Source: JACQID01 sp035289125
Lineage (GTDB): Archaea > Aenigmatarchaeota > Aenigmatarchaeia > GW2011-AR5
Reading direction: 5' to 3'
Assembly: GCA_035289125.1 (NCBI GenBank)
Contig: DATDXW010000057.1
Coordinates: 1 to 6,766, forward strand
Length of the DNA: 6,766 nt
Under the pieces are notes generated by a model that saw only the letters and a list, made by a program, of their open reading frames with translations, ran no database searches and was not told the origin of the DNA. A program made the translations under genes and the position numbers. Position 1 is the stretch's first letter; each line of letters starts with the position of its first letter. Shown here one piece after another: positions 1 to 5,045 of this stretch.

Positions 1-78
1 GAGTATGAAGATTTTTTCGCGTGCAAGATTTTGGTAGAATATGACGTTTATAACTTAATTCTGAAGTTATCTGTGTGA
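1..78 (+). CDS. Possible 3' end of an unidentified gene (partial)
   Basis: From base 1 the first forward frame is open for 25 codons and ends with TGA at 76-78. The visible peptide begins EYEDFFACKILVEYD and ends NLILKLSV; its mix of acidic and hydrophobic residues resembles a real C-terminus. It would converge on radA. A run of six T on the plus strand (115-120) lies 37 bases past the stop and could serve as an archaeal T-rich terminator. The fragment is too short to assign a family, and an open stretch of this length can occur by chance, so the call is weak. Confidence 0.3.
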   Translation, partial: EYEDFFACKILVEYDVYNLILKLSV

Positions 79-250
79 AAGTAAAAATAAAGACGAACTA
101 ACCATCCTACACCATTTTTTATTATGACATGCCCTTCAGCTAAATTCATCATTTCCCGCCCCAACGCCGCGACGCCTCCGAATCTCAACTTTTTGTTCAA
201 CCTTTTTGCTGTGGCAAAAAGTTGATGCCATATTATGATTTACTCCCCGT
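79..250. other. Intergenic region between convergent transcription units
   Basis: No convincing gene lies here. The stretch holds a plus-strand T run (115-120) and, next to radA, an inverted-repeat structure (186-224). A short inverted repeat ATAACTT/AAGTTAT (50-56 and 64-70) straddles the end of the possible upstream gene. The content fits the tail-to-tail junction of two transcripts. Confidence 0.5.
186..224 (-). terminator. Inverted repeat after radA, possible transcript 3' structure
   Basis: CAACTTTTTG (186-195) is matched exactly by its reverse complement CAAAAAGTTG (215-224). A near copy of the left arm, CAACCTTTTTG (198-208), can pair with the same right arm around a 6-base loop, so two mutually exclusive hairpins are possible. 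In the radA transcript it starts about 27 bases after the stop and contains a run of five U. I infer a terminator or 3'-end structure; archaeal termination depends mainly on U tracts, so the role of the hairpin itself is uncertain. Confidence 0.45.
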
Positions 251-1192
251 TCAATCCCGTATTCCGACTTCCGTAACGGAGAAAACGGCTTCGCCTTCCG
301 GAAGATTCGGCGAGTCTATCATCCGCGCGACGCGCTTGCCCTGCTTGCCTTTGCGCAAATAGAGGCGATACGTGGAAGCGTGGCCGAGTATGTGTCCACC
401 GACTGCTACGGTCGGGTCGCCGAAAAGAACATCCGGCCTCGCCATGACCTGGTTTGTTATGTAAACGGCTAGATTGTGAGCATCAGCAAGCTTCTGGAGA
501 GCGTGAAGATGACGGTTCAACTTCTGCTGGCGCGGAGCCAACTCGCCCCGCCCCGAATAATCTGCGCGGAAGTGGGACATCATTGAATCTATTATCAGCA
601 GTTTCACATTCTTCTCTTCTATTATTTCCTTCGCCTTGTCGGCGAGAACGACTTGGTGGTCGGAATTGTAGGCTTTCGCGACGAAAATGTTTTTCAGGAC
701 TTTGTTTTCGTCAATCCCGTGGGCTTTCGCTATCTGCACGATTCTCTCAGGACGGAAAGTGCTTTCAGTATCGATGAATATACATGCGCCGTTCAATCCT
801 CCTTTCTCCTTCGGAAGCTGAACGTTCACGGCCAGCTGGAAGCCAAGCTGAGACTTGCCGGAGCCGAACGCGCCGAAGCCTTCGGTGATGGATTGCGTCT
901 CCACGCCTCCGCCAATCAGAGCATCAAGCGACGCGGAGCTTGTCGTTATCCTTCCTACTTGCTTCCTTCTTTCAAGCATTTCTACGCCGCTCTTGAAACC
1001 CATGTCCAACTTGTCGCGGGCGGCTGTAATTATCTTCTCGGCAGTTGCTTCGCCTATTTCGCACGCCGCCATCAACTCGCCAGCCGAAGCAGCAGCTATG
1101 CTCATCACGTCGTCATAGCCGGCTTCGCGCAGCTTCTCCGCGCCCTTCGGCCCTATGCCGGGCAGCTCTTCTATTGAAAGAGTTTCAGGCAT
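251..1192 (-). CDS. radA: DNA repair and recombination protein RadA
   Basis: RadA is the archaeal RecA/Rad51 recombinase: it forms ATP-dependent filaments on single-stranded DNA and carries out strand exchange. The 313-residue product has the usual archaeal length. Residues 5-60 form the helix-hairpin-helix domain (LPGIGPKGAEKL at 10-21). The linker GFKSG (65-69) occupies the position of the polymerisation motif. The Walker A motif GAFGSGKS is at 107-114, the FIDTE strand with the likely catalytic Glu143 follows, and LLIID at 198-202 is Walker B, followed by the signature SHFRADYSGRG (206-216). DNA-binding loop L2 spans NQVMARPDVLFGDPTVAVGGHILGH in pieces from 247 to 271. The ATG at 1190-1192 overlaps the end of the upstream RPA gene by 8 bases and has a GAGGT ribosome binding site at 1202-1206, pointing to translational coupling. 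One small deviation is TESTF where most family members have TEGTF. The identification is secure. Confidence 0.97.
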   Translation of the reverse strand: MPETLSIEELPGIGPKGAEKLREAGYDDVMSIAAASAGELMAACEIGEATAEKIITAARDKLDMGFKSGVEMLERRKQVGRITTSSASLDALIGGGVETQSITEGFGAFGSGKSQLGFQLAVNVQLPKEKGGLNGACIFIDTESTFRPERIVQIAKAHGIDENKVLKNIFVAKAYNSDHQVVLADKAKEIIEEKNVKLLIIDSMMSHFRADYSGRGELAPRQQKLNRHLHALQKLADAHNLAVYITNQVMARPDVLFGDPTVAVGGHILGHASTYRLYLRKGKQGKRVARMIDSPNLPEGEAVFSVTEVGIRD

Positions 1193-2156
1193 TTGACAAC
1201 AACCTCTCCACTTCTTCTTTCACGTCCACGCTTCTCACCGAGTTGACGACAAATTCGAGCCTGTCAAAGAGTGCGTTGCGGCGGGCTTTCCCGCGAAAAA
1301 CATAATCCATACCCATCTGAATGTTCGCGTAAACGTTTTTCAGGTCTCTCTTCATATCGTAAAGCCTTTTCGCCTCTTTCTTCGCCATTCCCAGTATCGC
1401 TTCGGCCTGCTCGTTGAACATGACGGCACGGATGCTACCAGTGCCGTCGTCTATGATGCACGACAGAACTAAACCGTGATCCGGCTCCACTTCACCGTGC
1501 TCTTCGCATTTGAAACCGTGCTCTTCGCGAAGCCGCGCCTTACACTGCGAGCATATGGGATAAAATATATTCGACTCGAACGTTTGCACGATGCATGCGC
1601 GAATCTCGCGCGAATAGCCTTCGCGTAACTCTCTGACAGATGTTCTCTCCACGCTATGCGACTGCTCCTGCACCGCATCTATTTTTTCGGCGCTCTTCTG
1701 CATCATCCCGTAACGCCCGACGCGAAGCTCGGCGTTGCCGTCATAACCTTCGCGGGAGAATCCTTTGACGTGTATCACGTCGCCGACATTCATCTCGGAC
1801 AGCGCTTCCAACTCGTCGTTCCACAGACTCATTCTTACCGTGCCTGTATTGTCAGCAAGAATCACGTTAGCGACTTTTCCCGGTCCCTTTTCACTGGTAA
1901 ATTCTTTCACGGGAAATATTCTCATTACCTTCCCAACAATATCAACGTTCTTCATTCCCGGGACGATGCTACTTATGTAAAGGCGCTCTTTCTTTCGCAT
2001 CACCTGAACGCCCAGCTCTTTCGCAACTATGTACACAGCACCTTCCTCAGAAATAAGACCGGACAACTCTTCCTGCTTCTCCTGAACTTTTCGCTGTATC
2101 TCCTGCTCGTCCAAGCCGGATTCAGCGGATATTTTTTTTACCATCTCCGACGTCAT
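1185..2156 (-). CDS. Replication factor A (RPA), single-stranded DNA-binding protein
   Basis: This 323-residue protein matches archaeal RPA (RPA41-like), which coats single-stranded DNA in replication, recombination and repair and prepares it for RadA. Residues 1-55 are a helical, charged N-terminal region. A first OB fold covers about 60-155 (DIVGKVMRIFPVKEF, then ILADNTGTVRMSLWND). A second OB fold covers about 175-310 and carries a zinc site: Cys202 and Cys205 (CSQC), then Cys217 and His220 (CEEH). The motif DDGTGSIRAVMFNE (236-249) is the repeated OB-fold strand pattern. The stop overlaps the radA start by 8 bases, so the two are almost certainly co-transcribed and work together. The ATG at 2154-2156 has no Shine-Dalgarno sequence but a TATA box at the leaderless distance. 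An in-frame TAA lies a short way upstream. Confidence 0.93.
   Translation of the reverse strand: MTSEMVKKISAESGLDEQEIQRKVQEKQEELSGLISEEGAVYIVAKELGVQVMRKKERLYISSIVPGMKNVDIVGKVMRIFPVKEFTSEKGPGKVANVILADNTGTVRMSLWNDELEALSEMNVGDVIHVKGFSREGYDGNAELRVGRYGMMQKSAEKIDAVQEQSHSVERTSVRELREGYSREIRACIVQTFESNIFYPICSQCKARLREEHGFKCEEHGEVEPDHGLVLSCIIDDGTGSIRAVMFNEQAEAILGMAKKEAKRLYDMKRDLKNVYANIQMGMDYVFRGKARRNALFDRLEFVVNSVRSVDVKEEVERLLSNA
1202..1206 (-). promoter_or_regulatory. Ribosome binding site of radA
   Basis: On the minus strand GAGGT lies 9 bases before the radA ATG, inside the last codons of the RPA gene. It supports the chosen start and re-initiation on the bicistronic message. Confidence 0.65.
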
Positions 2157-2388
2157 GAGGAAACTATTTCGTAAAAGCGTTTAAAGCGATGGCGCGGTCG
2201 GAGAAAGTGAAGAAAGTGTTTACTACGGAATGTATGAAATATCCGGCATTGCGACCGGGCTTAAAAATTATTTCCCCTTCGTTCCAATACGAGTATCTCT
2301 ATGCTTGATGCATCCGCATACAATGACGTAACATACCCTGACATAATATGCTGCAGGTTTACTTTATTGCCCAACCAGGAAACCAGAC
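2157..2388. other. Intergenic region between the PRC-barrel gene and RPA
   Basis: These 232 bases hold the proximal TATA box of the RPA operon and a second TATA-like element at 2260-2267. I see no RNA gene, no strong terminator hairpin and no convincing small protein gene. Confidence 0.5.
2180..2185 (-). promoter_or_regulatory. TATA box of the RPA-radA operon
   Basis: TTTAAA lies 24-29 bp upstream of the RPA ATG, which has no ribosome binding site. This is the expected position for a leaderless archaeal transcript starting at or next to the ATG. A second TATA-like element on the same strand, TTTTTAAG (2260-2267), is about 105 bp upstream of the ATG and could be an alternative promoter. Confidence 0.55.
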
Positions 2389-2646
2389 TCACACTATTTC
2401 CTTCTCGGAAATAATCACGAAGTCGCCCACGGACTTGACGGCGGAGAAGGGTACGAGAAGCCTGTCTTTTGCGTCCCTCTCTAAATTCAACTCGGTTGAA
2501 TGTTTCGTGGGCTCTGTCATGACTATGCTCAAAAGCTCGCCCGACTCTGCGACAAAACTGAGGTCGCCGACGACGCCGAACTTCCTGCCTGTCTCTTCAG
2601 AAACTATAACCTTCCCCAAAAAATCCCGCGCTTTACTTTGCACCAT
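2389..2646 (-). CDS. PRC-barrel domain protein
   Basis: The 85-residue product is one PRC-barrel domain from end to end: ARDFLGKVIVSEETGRKFG near the N-terminus, then VVGDLSF, and LLVPFSAVKSVGDFVIIS near the C-terminus. Archaeal one-domain PRC-barrel proteins are small beta barrels that usually act as protein-interaction modules; some haloarchaeal ones work in cell division, but nothing here fixes the role. I chose the ATG at 2644-2646 because AAGGTGAT (2648-2655) directly precedes it and because family members begin just before the ARDFLG motif. In-frame alternatives are an ATG at 2656-2658 and a TTG at 2665-2667; the TATA box favours transcription starting near 2652, which would exclude both. 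The gene stands alone, 232 bases from the RPA operon. Confidence 0.9.
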   Translation of the reverse strand: MVQSKARDFLGKVIVSEETGRKFGVVGDLSFVAESGELLSIVMTEPTKHSTELNLERDAKDRLLVPFSAVKSVGDFVIISEKEIV

Positions 2647-2647
2647 T

Positions 2648-2682
2648 ATCACCTTCATTATTAGCAATCCAAAACTTAAATA
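2648..2682 (-). promoter_or_regulatory. Promoter and ribosome binding site of the PRC-barrel gene
   Basis: A TATA box TATTTAAG occupies 2675-2682 on the minus strand. Transcription would then start near 2652, only a few bases before the ATG at 2646. The ribosome binding site AAGGTGAT is at 2648-2655, so most of the short leader is that site. This decides between three in-frame starts. Confidence 0.55.
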
Positions 2683-2722
2683 GTTTCATTTACGCGCTTC
2701 TTATGTTAGACATCAGTATCCC

Positions 2723-2750
2723 CTCGCTTCGCGAGTCGATGCCATATTAT
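2723..2750 (-). repeat. Hairpin and shared 3' element after the ATPase gene
   Basis: CTCGC (2723-2727) and GCGAG (2731-2735) form a 5-bp stem with a 3-base loop. Just before it in the transcript lies ATAATATGGCATCGACT (2734-2750), which matches 16 of 17 bases with 220-236 downstream of radA. In both places the element follows a stop codon by some 15-30 bases and leads straight into a hairpin. It may be a common 3'-end signal. Confidence 0.35.
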
Positions 2751-2777
2751 CCGTTTTGGCGATTCTTATGTCGTATA

Positions 2778-3938
2778 TCAGGCTTTGACGACGAGCGTCC
2801 TCAGCTTCGGCGACAGATGATACACATAGGCTTTGTCCTTGCGCGTCCGCTCGACCATGCCCTCGCTCATCATCCTTATCAGCACGTTATTAACGCTGCG
2901 AACGGCGTGCTGACGCGTCTTGTATTTTTCCAAGGCAAGCTTGTTGGCGATGTCCCCGGGCGAAGCAGGGCTGGCGCCCAGAAGCTCGACGACTTCCCGC
3001 TGCATAGGCGTGAGCACTTCCAGAGCCTGCAGAGACGTGCTGCTTTCTTGTTTCCTGTCACCTATCATGCCTACTGTTATGGAATAGGCGCCGTGACGGG
3101 TCGCGAAAGACACCAGTTCCGCGCAGAGGCGCAGCACTTCTCTGGGAAAGCCGCCGGTTTTTTCGTACAGAGCATCCAATGCTTCCGGAGTGAAAGGCTC
3201 CGTGCCGCGCCCCCCAACGCTTTCTATACGGCGTGCTATCATCACCCGCATTTCTTCTTTCGTGAGAGACAGGACTTCTATCCTGGCGGTTATCCTATTC
3301 CGCAGCGTTTCCAGGTTATTTTTCAATTTTGACTCAAGAAGAGGCAGGCCGGAAAGGACTATGCTCACGCTGGCTATCTGGTCTCCGAGCACTCTCATCC
3401 ACTCCAGCATCTGCAGCGGCGCCTCGTGCGCCTCGTCGAAGAACAGGACAAGATGCTTTCCCTTCAGCCTTTTATTAAGAAAATCTGGTATCTGATACGC
3501 GTTTTTTATGTTAGGGATTAACATCCTCAAAAACCACGGAGAGCCGTACTTGTTATTGAAAATGTCCACAAGCTCCTGCGCTTCGGCGGGCGGCTTCCCG
3601 ACATATATCCAATCAAAGTCCGCCGGCATATTCACAGCCACCCACTTCAACAAGCTCGTCTTTCCAGAGCCAGTCGGCCCTGCCACCATTATCATGCTCT
3701 GCTTCTCTTCTATCGCCGATAGAAGCGCGTTCCGCTGCTCTTCGTAGCCGACGCATAGAAAAGGGTTTATGCTGAACGTGAACGGGTTGCCGGACCATCC
3801 AATTTCCGTCATCCATTCTTTCATCCTTTTGGGGGAGGGCAATTGCTCTGTTTTTGCCGCTTCCGGGGCGGTATTTTCCGTGATTTTTTGCCCGATTCCG
3901 CTGCCGCCGGCAGGCGGCGGGGACCCTTCGTCTGCCAT
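2778..3938 (-). CDS. AAA+ ATPase with C-terminal winged helix, Orc1/Cdc6-like or ExeA/TniB-like
   Basis: The product has 386 residues from the ATG at 3936-3938. Residues 1-40 are Pro/Gly/Ala-rich and probably disordered. The motif GNPFTFSINPF (50-60) precedes the ATPase core, as in ExeA-type proteins. Walker A is GPTGSGKT (87-94), Walker B LVLFFDEAHE (163-172), the sensor 1 strand SIVLSGLP (192-199), and sensor 2 GGFPREVLRL with Arg266. A winged helix (about 308-386: LTPMQREVVELL, then GDIANKLALEK and YVYHLSPKL) ends the protein. AAA+ core plus winged helix is the architecture of archaeal Orc1/Cdc6 initiators, but the Walker B and NPF motifs look closer to ExeA/TniB-type ATPases, so the family is not settled. 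The gene lies next to a large repeat array and transcription begins at the array's edge, as initiator genes often lie beside origins. An in-frame ATG at 3990-3992 would add 18 residues, but the TATA box at 3960-3968 fits a leaderless start at 3938. Confidence 0.85.
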   Translation of the reverse strand: MADEGSPPPAGGSGIGQKITENTAPEAAKTEQLPSPKRMKEWMTEIGWSGNPFTFSINPFLCVGYEEQRNALLSAIEEKQSMIMVAGPTGSGKTSLLKWVAVNMPADFDWIYVGKPPAEAQELVDIFNNKYGSPWFLRMLIPNIKNAYQIPDFLNKRLKGKHLVLFFDEAHEAPLQMLEWMRVLGDQIASVSIVLSGLPLLESKLKNNLETLRNRITARIEVLSLTKEEMRVMIARRIESVGGRGTEPFTPEALDALYEKTGGFPREVLRLCAELVSFATRHGAYSITVGMIGDRKQESSTSLQALEVLTPMQREVVELLGASPASPGDIANKLALEKYKTRQHAVRSVNNVLIRMMSEGMVERTRKDKAYVYHLSPKLRTLVVKA

Positions 3939-3959
3939 ATATTTATATTTTTCGGATGG

Positions 3960-3968
3960 CTTAAAAAG
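3960..3968 (-). promoter_or_regulatory. TATA box of the AAA+ ATPase gene
   Basis: CTTTTTAAG on the minus strand is centred 26 bp upstream of the ATG at 3938, with no ribosome binding site between them, as for a leaderless transcript. Array half sites begin at 3984, only 16 bp upstream of the box, so proteins bound to the array could control this promoter. Confidence 0.6.
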
Positions 3969-4201
3969 ATATGTATTCTCAACTTCACGCACCCTTCACG
4001 GTCATTTTGTCATCTTCACAAAGATGTTCACGCGATTTTAGCATTTTTCGTGAATGTTCACGCATCTCATGTGTTTTTCTCGTGAATGTGCATGAACTTC
4101 ACGTGAACATGAACATTCGCGGGGCACCTTCACGTGAAGTTCGTGAAGGTTCTGTGAAGGGCGGGTGAAGGTTTTATGAAGTATCTGTGAAGGTTTGTGA
4201 G

Positions 4202-4278
4202 CCGTTATTACGGTATTTGACAGTAATGGGTGTCTATTGTGAGTTTGCCACATCTCTTGGTGTTATTTTGTGAGATTC
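4202..4278. other. Spacer between oppositely oriented blocks of the array
   Basis: These 77 bases separate the GTGAA-oriented block (about 4129-4201) from the TTCAC-oriented block (4279-4411). They contain only the variant TGTGAG at 4238 and 4269, at steps of 42 and 31 bp from the previous site, still close to whole helical turns. CCGT/ACGG (4202-4205 and 4210-4213) forms a short inverted repeat. Confidence 0.5.
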
Positions 4279-4395
4279 TTCACGTGAAGTTCACGGGATA
4301 TTCACAAAATGTTCACATATGTTCATGGATCTTCACAGACCTTCACGTGAATATTCACGGATTTCTTCAACTTCACGTGAATATTCACGAACTCT

Positions 4396-4413
4396 CCCGT
4401 GAATATTCACGGG
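4396..4413. repeat. Perfect 18-bp palindrome in the array
   Basis: CCCGTGAATATTCACGGG is fully self-complementary. It joins two half sites tail to tail (CGTGAA at 4398 and TTCACG at 4406), the reverse of the arrangement in TTCACGTGAA. The GAATATTCACG junction recurs partly at 4349-4359 and 4379-4389. Confidence 0.85.
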
Positions 4414-4424
4414 CAAGTGAGTGA

Positions 4425-4444
4425 TTTGTGAGAATTTGTGAGAA
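4425..4444. repeat. Tandem 10-bp repeat at the right edge of the array
   Basis: TTTGTGAGAA occurs twice in direct succession (4425-4434, 4435-4444) and is followed by TTTGAA. Each copy carries the TGTGAG variant half site. It borders the A/T tract, in the way iteron or trimer repeats often border an unwinding region. Confidence 0.7.
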
Positions 4445-4458
4445 TTTGAAACCTAACG

Positions 4459-4491
4459 TTTTTTGATTTTTGAATTATTTTTATAAAAAAT
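4459..4491. other. A/T tract: possible unwinding element and terminator of the winged-helix gene
   Basis: 31 of 33 bases are A or T, in runs of T (4459-4464, 4467-4471, 4478-4482) and A (4485-4490). It lies directly beside the array, as a DNA unwinding element does in many origins. On the minus strand it also gives a T-rich tract about 45-75 bases after the stop of the winged-helix gene, which by itself would explain it as an archaeal terminator. Both roles are inferences. Confidence 0.5.
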
Positions 4492-4534
4492 GCTGGAAAT
4501 GACCAAATTGAACAGAAAGCGCGTATTTTTGCCG

Positions 4535-4843
4535 TTATTGGCCATTGATTCTGCTGATTATTCTTGCGGTTTTCATGATTTCGTTTATATCCCGGCCCTG
4601 GCGTATCTGCTGGAGCACTGCAGGCTTGATGCGGAAAACCAACAGCAGTGTTTTCTGCCCTGACCCCAGGCGGCTCTCTTCCAATAGCGGCTTAAGAATA
4701 CCTGCTGCGTACTTGCTCACGGTCATAGGTGAAATCTTTAGCTCTCTGGCTATCTGGCGCACCCACACGCCGTCCGGATTTCTCGCAAGCACCGATATAA
4801 TAGACGATATCTTTCGGCCGTCAAACCCCTTTTTCCTTCCCAT
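4535..4843 (-). CDS. Small winged-helix DNA-binding protein
   Basis: The 102-residue protein begins with a basic segment (MGRKKGFDGRK). A helix (ISSIISVLARNPDG) leads into a helix-turn-helix: VRQIARELKISPMTVSKYAAGILKPL in pieces from 28 to 53, where IARELKIS and PMTVSKYAAGIL are the two core helices. The strand TLLLVFRIKP (65-74) would be the wing, and a last helix covers 86-98. I recognise the fold but not a named family. It has no enzymatic domain, so a transcription regulator or site-binding architectural protein is likely. The gene reads towards the repeat array; the only CACGTG outside the array lies 14-21 bp upstream of its start, so it is a natural candidate for the array-binding protein and may regulate itself. 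The start is the ATG at 4841-4843, with a TATA box at the leaderless distance. Confidence 0.8.
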   Translation of the reverse strand: MGRKKGFDGRKISSIISVLARNPDGVWVRQIARELKISPMTVSKYAAGILKPLLEESRLGSGQKTLLLVFRIKPAVLQQIRQGRDINEIMKTARIISRINGQ

Positions 4844-4856
4844 GGCGATATTTTGG

Positions 4857-4874
4857 ACACGTGTAAATTTAAAA
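4857..4874 (-). promoter_or_regulatory. Promoter of the winged-helix gene with an ACACGTGT operator-like site
   Basis: On the minus strand TTTTAAATTT (4865-4874) is centred about 27 bp upstream of the ATG, fitting a leaderless transcript. ACACGTGT (4857-4864), a perfect 8-bp palindrome with the CACGTG core of the neighbouring array, lies between TATA box and start, where a bound protein would block RNA polymerase. This suggests autorepression by the encoded protein; it is an inference. Confidence 0.5.
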
Positions 4875-4881
4875 CTTTCTC

Positions 4882-4919
4882 TCTGCCAAAAAGGCGTTCT
4901 TTTGCGAAGTTTTGGCAGA
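4882..4919. repeat. 10-bp inverted repeat between divergent genes
   Basis: TCTGCCAAAA (4882-4891) is matched exactly by TTTTGGCAGA (4910-4919), with an 18-base spacer. It lies just upstream of the TATA box of the winged-helix gene and about 130 bp before thpR. It may be an operator for a dimeric regulator, or an RNA hairpin if transcribed. Confidence 0.55.
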
Positions 4920-4972
4920 TTACGGCAACCCCGTATTTATCACTCACATAAACTGTTTGAAGCGCTTCTGTG

Positions 4973-5024
4973 CTATAGTTATGCCCTTATAGTTGCCATA
5001 ACGGCGTTATAGAAGGGATTTATT
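4973..5024 (+). promoter_or_regulatory. Upstream region and TATA box of thpR
   Basis: ATTTATT (5018-5024) is centred 25 bp upstream of the thpR ATG and there is no ribosome binding site, so the message is probably leaderless. Just upstream, ATAACGGCGTTAT (4998-5010) is a palindrome around a central G, and GTTATG (4978-4983) can instead pair with CATAAC (4997-5002). These overlapping inverted repeats may bind a regulator. Confidence 0.4.
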
Positions 5025-5045
5025 CGCCCGTTGCGATAAACTATC

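Larger units (their letters stand above)
3984..4442. repeat. Helically phased array of TTCACGTGAA palindromes and half sites
   Basis: Five perfect TTCACGTGAA palindromes start at 4098, 4129, 4279, 4342 and 4372. Counting these, TTCACG or TTCACA occurs 17 times on the plus strand (starts 3984, 3995, 4015, 4027, 4057, 4098, 4129, 4279, 4290, 4301, 4312, 4332, 4342, 4354, 4372, 4384, 4406). The reverse form CGTGAA/TGTGAA recurs, and TGTGAG variants start at 4196, 4238, 4269, 4427 and 4437. Steps are near one helical turn or a multiple: 4279, 4290, 4301, 4312, then a degenerate TTCATG at 4322, 4332, 4342 and 4354 in one block; 4142, 4153, 4164, 4175, 4186 and 4196 in a block of opposite orientation. 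The array is non-coding; short open frames in it are products of the repeats. I infer a multi-site protein assembly region (origin, partition site or complex operator). Confidence 0.9.

Noticed and set aside
48..152. Minus-strand frame of 34 codons (ATG at 150-152, stop at 48-50) downstream of radA
   Set aside because: Short, no TATA box or clear ribosome binding site, overlaps the likely plus-strand gene end and a transcript-end region; no recognisable motif.
653..1177. Long plus-strand frame antisense to radA
   Set aside because: It is the shadow of a highly conserved gene on the other strand; the translation has no domain character.
2301..2414. Plus-strand frame of 37 codons preceded by a TATA-like TTAAAAATTA
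   Set aside because: Its second part is antisense to the end of the PRC-barrel gene, it has no recognisable motif, and the TATA-like element may equally serve the minus strand.
2703..3332. Long plus-strand frame antisense to the ATPase gene
   Set aside because: It lies opposite the conserved winged-helix and sensor 2 regions of the ATPase, and its His/Arg/Phe-rich translation is typical of a shadow frame.
4038..4424. Open frames inside the array on both strands (4038-4253 minus, 4230-4424 plus)
   Set aside because: They translate the repeats into HE/SR/HV-rich sequence without protein character; they arise because the repeat lacks stops in some frames.
3984..4442. Repeat array considered as a CRISPR
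   Set aside because: The repeated unit is only 6-10 bp, occurs in both orientations, and there are no uniform unique spacers and no cas genes.
4851..5045. Inverted repeats in the divergent region considered as a tRNA or small RNA gene
   Set aside because: No cloverleaf, no T-loop GTTCRA with correct spacing and no dedicated promoter or terminator pair could be made out.
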